The notes under the pieces were generated by a model. It saw nothing but the letters and a program-made list of their open reading frames with translations, was not told the origin of the DNA and searched no databases. Both the position numbers and the translations under genes were made by a program. Below are positions 5,817 through 8,204 of a DNA stretch of 8,204 nt, piece by piece (position 1 is the stretch's first letter; the number at the start of each line of letters is the position of its first letter). Source of the stretch: Desulfovibrionaceae bacterium UBA3823. Lineage in GTDB: Bacteria > Desulfobacterota > Desulfovibrionia > Desulfovibrionales > Desulfovibrionaceae. Location of the stretch: contig DFDR01000051.1 in assembly GCA_002369295.1 (NCBI GenBank), forward strand, positions 1 through 8,204. The letters are read 5' to 3'.

Positions 5817-5979
5817 GAAGTGCAGCCGTTCAAGATGGAAGCTCTGCCCTTCTGGAAGAAGCTCTGCCGGTCAGAAAGGAAGTCTTGCCCTTCAGGAAGA
5901 AGCCCTGCCGGACAGGGAGAACGTCATTCCGTTCAAGGAGGAAGCCATGCCGTTCAAGAAGGAATCCAGGCAGTTCAAG
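5817..5979 (+). repeat. Degenerate tandem array, eight units of 18-22 bp
   Basis: Units begin with GAA at 5817, 5838, 5858, 5879, 5899, 5919, 5941 and 5962, giving lengths 21, 20, 21, 20, 20, 22, 21 and 18. The shared pattern is GAAG-YYCTGCCG-TTCARG-AA. Read in the frame proper to each unit, many encode a heptad close to E-A-L-P-F-K-K (EVQPFKM, EALPFWK, EVLPFRK, EAMPFKK). Because unit lengths are not all multiples of three, no single frame covers the array. Weaker similar segments extend upstream to about 5769. The array ends inside the 131-residue gene, supplying its ribosome-binding site, start codon and first codons. It may be a decayed heptad-coding region or a non-coding repeat that was co-opted. 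Confidence 0.75.
5935..5941 (+). promoter_or_regulatory. Strong ribosome-binding site inside the repeat array
   Basis: AAGGAGG ends five bases before the ATG at 5947 and spans the junction of repeat units six and seven. It is the best Shine-Dalgarno match in the window and decides the start of the 131-residue gene, since the frame is open further upstream without an ATG. Confidence 0.75.
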
Positions 5980-6342
5980 GAAGGCGGCGGCTGGAAGGCC
6001 TGCCGCGACGCCAGGACGGGACGCTGCACGGCGTCGAGCTTTAGCTGCGACCGGGAGGGCTCCGAGGAGGAGCTCTACGAGATCCCCGAGTCCGTGTTCA
6101 GCCAGCTCAGGTCCGGCACCTTCGAGCAGAGCCTCGAGTCCGGTCGCCTCATCCGGGAGCAGGGGCGCCTCCTCTACCGCTATGTGAACAACTGCCACGG
6201 CGGGCCCTACAGCGTCGTCTACGACGAGCGCTGGCGCGAACTCTGCGCCTGGCATGACAGCGCGAAGCACGACGATGAGCACGCCATGGACGCCGGCGCG
6301 ATTGCCCGGGCCCTTTCCCGCAGCCAGCACTCCGGCAAGTAG
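5947..6342 (+). CDS. Hypothetical 131-residue cytoplasmic protein
   Basis: I do not recognise this family. A strong Shine-Dalgarno at 5935-5941, and a hairpin with a T-tract shortly after the TAG, support a real gene. The protein is soluble-looking, charged and without signal peptide or membrane segment. The first dozen residues (MPFKKESRQFKE) come from the tandem repeat. A small cysteine group follows (C19, C27, C34, in a WKACRDARTGRCTAS context), then an acidic segment with LYEIPESVFSQL (43-54), an Arg/Glu-rich helix-like stretch (about 55-78), YVNNCHGGPYSVVYDERW (79-96) and a His/Asp-rich part with WHDSAKHDDEHAMD (102-115). Composition and G/C-ending codons match the neighbours. It lies 207 bp after bioDA on the same strand and may be transcribed from it or on its own. 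The Cys/His residues might bind metal, but no known motif is matched. Confidence 0.72.
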   Translation: MPFKKESRQFKEGGGWKACRDARTGRCTASSFSCDREGSEEELYEIPESVFSQLRSGTFEQSLESGRLIREQGRLLYRYVNNCHGGPYSVVYDERWRELCAWHDSAKHDDEHAMDAGAIARALSRSQHSGK

Positions 6343-6354
6343 CTGCCAGACGGC

Positions 6355-6385
6355 GCTGTGCCGAGGGAACCCGGCACGGCCTTTT
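6355..6385 (+). terminator. Intrinsic terminator of the 131-residue gene
   Basis: Nine base pairs form between 6355-6363 (GCTGTGCCG) and 6372-6380 (CGGCACGGC), with one T-G wobble and an 8-base loop. C and then TTTT (6382-6385) follow. It starts 13 bases after the TAG at 6340-6342, the expected position for the end of this transcript and perhaps of the whole bioB-bioDA message. Confidence 0.7.
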
Positions 6386-6427
6386 CCAGACGTCCAGGCG
6401 CGCAGGCGCCCAAGGCGCTGCGCCGGG

Positions 6428-6487
6428 GAGAATCCTGCGGTGCCGGGGAGAGGCCTGCTGTCCCTGAGAGAGCCCTGTGCCAGCATG
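6428..6487 (+). repeat. Three degenerate 20 bp tandem units
   Basis: Units start with GAGA at 6428, 6448 and 6468, each exactly 20 bp long, and share GAGA-N2-CCTG at the same offset (ATCCTGC, GGCCTGC, GCCCTGT). A weaker unit may precede them. Period and core (GA, then CCTGC) resemble the array at 5817-5979, so the two may belong to the same dispersed repeat type. The last unit is the most diverged. Confidence 0.5.
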
Positions 6488-6591
6488 GCGGCAGGGCAGG
6501 CCAAGCGGGCTGCTTGACGTCCGGCCCAAGGGCCAGCGGTCCGGTGCTCCGGGTGCCGGCGTCCTGCCCGTCGCGCCAGTGAAGCGGTATT

Positions 6592-6617
6592 CTTCAAGCG
6601 ATGCTTGAGGTTTATTT
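6592..6617 (+). repeat. Inverted repeat followed by T-rich stretch
   Basis: CTTCAAGC (6592-6599) pairs with GCTTGAGG (6603-6610) with one T-G wobble around a GAT loop. TTTATTT (6611-6617) follows. The shape fits a weak intrinsic terminator that would shield the porin promoter from upstream transcription. The palindrome TCAAGC-N3-GCTTGA could equally be an operator, since it lies about 85 bases upstream of the candidate -10 element. Confidence 0.45.
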
Positions 6618-6669
6618 CCGCCTCAGCTGGCAGAATGCGGCAATGCTTGCAGAAAAACTCTACTTTTCC

Positions 6670-6698
6670 CTGCCCCAAGCCTGCATGTCTTCTATAAC
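6670..6698 (+). promoter_or_regulatory. Candidate promoter of the porin gene
   Basis: TATAAC (6693-6698) is a good -10 hexamer in an A/T-richer block. At 17 bp spacing the -35 position reads CTGCCC (6670-6675), only a weak match. An A-tract/T-tract region (6652-6669) lies just upstream. Transcription would begin near 6705 and give an untranslated leader of about 250 bases. This is the best promoter I can find for the porin gene, but the weak -35 keeps confidence low. Confidence 0.35.
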
Positions 6699-6707
6699 AG
6701 CATGAAC

Positions 6708-6852
6708 TCGGCATGGCCGATCTGCAGGCGCTGTTCTGCAGAGCGGCCGACTCCCGCCCCGGGCGGGCAAGGCGCCTGCACTCACAGCGCAGGTCCTTCG
6801 GATGCCGGGCAGGCAAGGGATGCGCCTTTGCGCCGTGCAGGCGGAAGGCGCA
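6708..6852 (+). promoter_or_regulatory. Structured leader of the porin message: three strong hairpins
   Basis: Hairpin 1 pairs 6715-6727 (GGCCGATCTGCAG) with 6736-6748 (CTGCAGAGCGGCC): 12 pairs and one A/G mismatch around an 8-base loop. Hairpin 2 is CCCGCC (6753-6758) with GGCGGG (6762-6767). Hairpin 3 pairs TGCGCCTT (6821-6828) with AAGGCGCA (6845-6852), and inside it CGCC (6831-6834) with GGCG (6840-6843). A shorter hairpin, TCGGC (6708-6712) with GCCGA (6716-6720), shares bases with the left arm of hairpin 1, so the two exclude each other. No known riboswitch class is recognised. A role in message stability or post-transcriptional control of a major outer-membrane protein is the likeliest reading. 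Confidence 0.5.
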
Positions 6853-6944
6853 CAGGGGGAAGGCGCCAAGGGGACCGGCCGTCCTGTCCAAGGGGAAATA
6901 CGGCAGGGCCGGACAAGGCCAGCGCTCTTCCAGTGCACAAACAG

Positions 6945-6950
6945 AAGGGA
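6945..6950 (+). promoter_or_regulatory. Ribosome-binding site of the porin gene
   Basis: AAGGGA ends six bases before the ATG at 6957 and fits a well-translated gene. Confidence 0.7.
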
Positions 6951-6956
6951 ACAAGC

Positions 6957-8204
6957 ATGAAACGGCTCACTACGCTCCTGCTCTCCGCAGGCTTGATTCT
7001 GGCTGCCTCCACCGAGGCCATGTCCATCGACTTCAAGGCCAAGGGCGAATGGCTTGTCGGCTTCACCGCCGGCGACGGCGCGCTCGTCAAGCGCGTGCGC
7101 GACAACACCGGCTGGCACAAGCACCAGGACAAGGACAGGGACATCTTCGGCGCCAACCAGCGCGTCCGCTTCCAGCTGGACGCCGTTGCCTCGGAATCGC
7201 TCTCCGGCACGGTCTTCTTCGAGATCAACAGCCTCTGGGGCAGGGCTGCTGAAGGCGGCGCCCTCGGCGCCGACGGCAGGACCATTGCCGTCAAGAACGC
7301 CTACATCGACTGGGCCGTGCCCGATACGGACCTCAAGTTCCGCATGGGCCTGCAGACCATCTGGCTGCCCAACGCGGCCGGCGGCACCGCCATCATGAAG
7401 GCCGACTCCGCGGCCGTGGTCTCCAGCTGGCAGATCAACGAGAACGCCGGCGTCGGCTTTACCTGGTTCCGTCCCGCCAACGACAACTTCGAGGGCTTCA
7501 ACAGGCGGGGTGGCGGCGTGTCCAGCCAGAACTACCTGGACAACCTGGACCTCTTTCTGCTGACGGTGCCGCTCACCTTCGACGGCATCGAGGCCACCCC
7601 CTGGCTCATGTACGGCATCATCGGCAAGAACACCCTTGACGGCTACTACAGCGTCGATCTTCCCAACAACATCTACCACCGCAGTCGCCGCTCCGTCCGC
7701 GGCGCCGGCTGGACCGGCACCAGCGGCGGCCTTGACCAGACCCTGACGGGGCGCTTTGCCGGCTTCAACCTGGCAAGCGACATCGGCTCGACCTCCAAGG
7801 GCTACGGCTCCCTCTTCTTCGCCGGCCTGCCGCTCAAGCTCACCCTGAGGGATCCCCTGAACATCGAGTTCGACTTCAACTACGGCTACGCCGAAGCCAT
7901 GGGCAACTTCAGGGCGACCGTGCGCAACAATGCCTTCGACACCCGCAGGGGCTCCAGCAGGCGCGAGGGCTGGCTGGCCAAGCTGCTCGTCGAGTACAAG
8001 CTCGACTGGGGCGTTCCCGGCATCTTCGGCTGGTACGCCTCGGGCGACGACGGCAGCATAGGCAACGGCTCCGAGCGCATGCCCTCCATCTCCCCGGCAG
8101 GCTGCTTCACCACCTTCATGGGCGACATGGAGTACTGGGACTGGGCTCCCGACGGCCTGCTGGCCGACCGCGCCCTCTCCTACGCCGGCACCTGGGGCAT
8201 AGGC
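6957..8204 (+). CDS. Desulfovibrio-type outer-membrane homotrimeric porin (3' partial)
   Basis: The frame runs from ATG 6957 to the window edge without a stop: 416 codons, most of a porin of this family (usually about 450-500 residues). A signal peptide is clear: MKR, a hydrophobic core LTTLLLSAGLILAA, and likely cleavage after A21 (STEA). The mature part starts with a beta strand, IDFKAKGEWLVGF, and continues with alternating polar/aromatic strands and Gly/Asn/Asp-rich turns. Segments such as ANQRVRFQLDAVASESLSGTVFFEI (about residues 67-91), GGALGADGRTIAVKNAYIDW (100-119) and LKFRMGLQTIWLPNAAGG (126-143) resemble what I recall of Desulfovibrio homotrimeric porins. It would form water-filled trimeric channels for small solutes in the outer membrane. 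The gene has its own long leader and probable promoter. The C-terminal strand with the usual terminal aromatic residue lies outside the window. Confidence 0.92.
   Translation, partial: MKRLTTLLLSAGLILAASTEAMSIDFKAKGEWLVGFTAGDGALVKRVRDNTGWHKHQDKDRDIFGANQRVRFQLDAVASESLSGTVFFEINSLWGRAAEGGALGADGRTIAVKNAYIDWAVPDTDLKFRMGLQTIWLPNAAGGTAIMKADSAAVVSSWQINENAGVGFTWFRPANDNFEGFNRRGGGVSSQNYLDNLDLFLLTVPLTFDGIEATPWLMYGIIGKNTLDGYYSVDLPNNIYHRSRRSVRGAGWTGTSGGLDQTLTGRFAGFNLASDIGSTSKGYGSLFFAGLPLKLTLRDPLNIEFDFNYGYAEAMGNFRATVRNNAFDTRRGSSRREGWLAKLLVEYKLDWGVPGIFGWYASGDDGSIGNGSERMPSISPAGCFTTFMGDMEYWDWAPDGLLADRALSYAGTWGIG

Larger units (their letters stand above)
6343..6956. other. 614 bp spacer before the porin gene
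   Basis: No gene is supportable here; the short open frames lack ribosome-binding sites and family resemblance. In order, the spacer holds the terminator of the preceding gene (6355-6385), a 20 bp tandem repeat run (6428-6487), an A/T-richer block (about 6580-6710) with an inverted repeat and a candidate promoter, and then a GC-rich block (6708-6900) with several strong hairpins that would form the leader of the porin message. Confidence 0.6.

Noticed and set aside
5817..5979. CRISPR array
   Set aside because: Units are contiguous and degenerate with no spacers between them, far shorter than CRISPR repeat-spacer units, and no cas gene is present.
5835..6044. Alternative start at the ATG in the first repeat unit (5835)
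   Set aside because: It lies in a different frame from the 131-residue gene, has no good ribosome-binding site, and stops at 6044 with featureless Gln/Gly-rich sequence.

Overview
The window is high-GC DNA that reads as a member of the Desulfovibrionaceae (sulfate- or sulfite-reducing deltaproteobacterial type). The best taxonomic clue is the partial gene at the right edge. Its signal peptide and mature N-terminal half resemble the homotrimeric outer-membrane porins of Desulfovibrio. The anaerobe-like biotin synthase and the sulfite-exporter-family protein fit that assignment but do not prove it. Coding regions use G/C-ending codons, with AGG and CGC both common for arginine.

Layout. Bases 1-153 are the 3' end of an unidentified gene encoding a Pro/Ala-rich tail with two NVDKYG repeats. 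Bases 154-1600 contain no gene I can support. They hold several strong hairpins, short tandem repeats and two plus-strand intrinsic-terminator shapes (1239-1273 and 1494-1529). A TauE/SafE-family membrane exporter lies on the minus strand (1601-2329). A spacer of about 290 bp separates it from the divergent plus-strand biotin operon: bioB (2623-3600) and, 12 bp later, a fused bioD-bioA gene (3613-5739). Next come a degenerate 20-22 bp tandem repeat array (5817-5979), a small hypothetical gene (5947-6342) whose start lies inside that array, and a good intrinsic terminator (6355-6385). A 614 bp spacer (6343-6956) follows, with a second 20 bp repeat run, a candidate promoter and a heavily structured leader. 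It ends at the porin gene, which runs off the window at 8204.

Function. BioA, BioD and BioB catalyse the last three steps of biotin synthesis: 7-keto-8-aminopelargonate to 7,8-diaminopelargonate, to dethiobiotin, to biotin. Here they are packed into two genes. The BioA and BioD activities, which are consecutive in the pathway, sit on one 708-residue polypeptide in the order BioD-BioA. This is the domain order known from the plant and fungal BIO3-BIO1 proteins. No bioF, bioC, bioH or birA is present in the window, and I see no classical BirA-type operator.

The points most worth following up are the repeat array that supplies the ribosome-binding site, start codon and first codons of the 131-residue gene; the structured leader of the porin gene; the two terminators in a stretch without a recognisable gene; and the BioD-BioA fusion with a cysteine-rich insert. 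In DNA this GC-rich, hairpins of 6-7 bp are expected by chance, so weight should go to the longer ones and to those with a T-tract.
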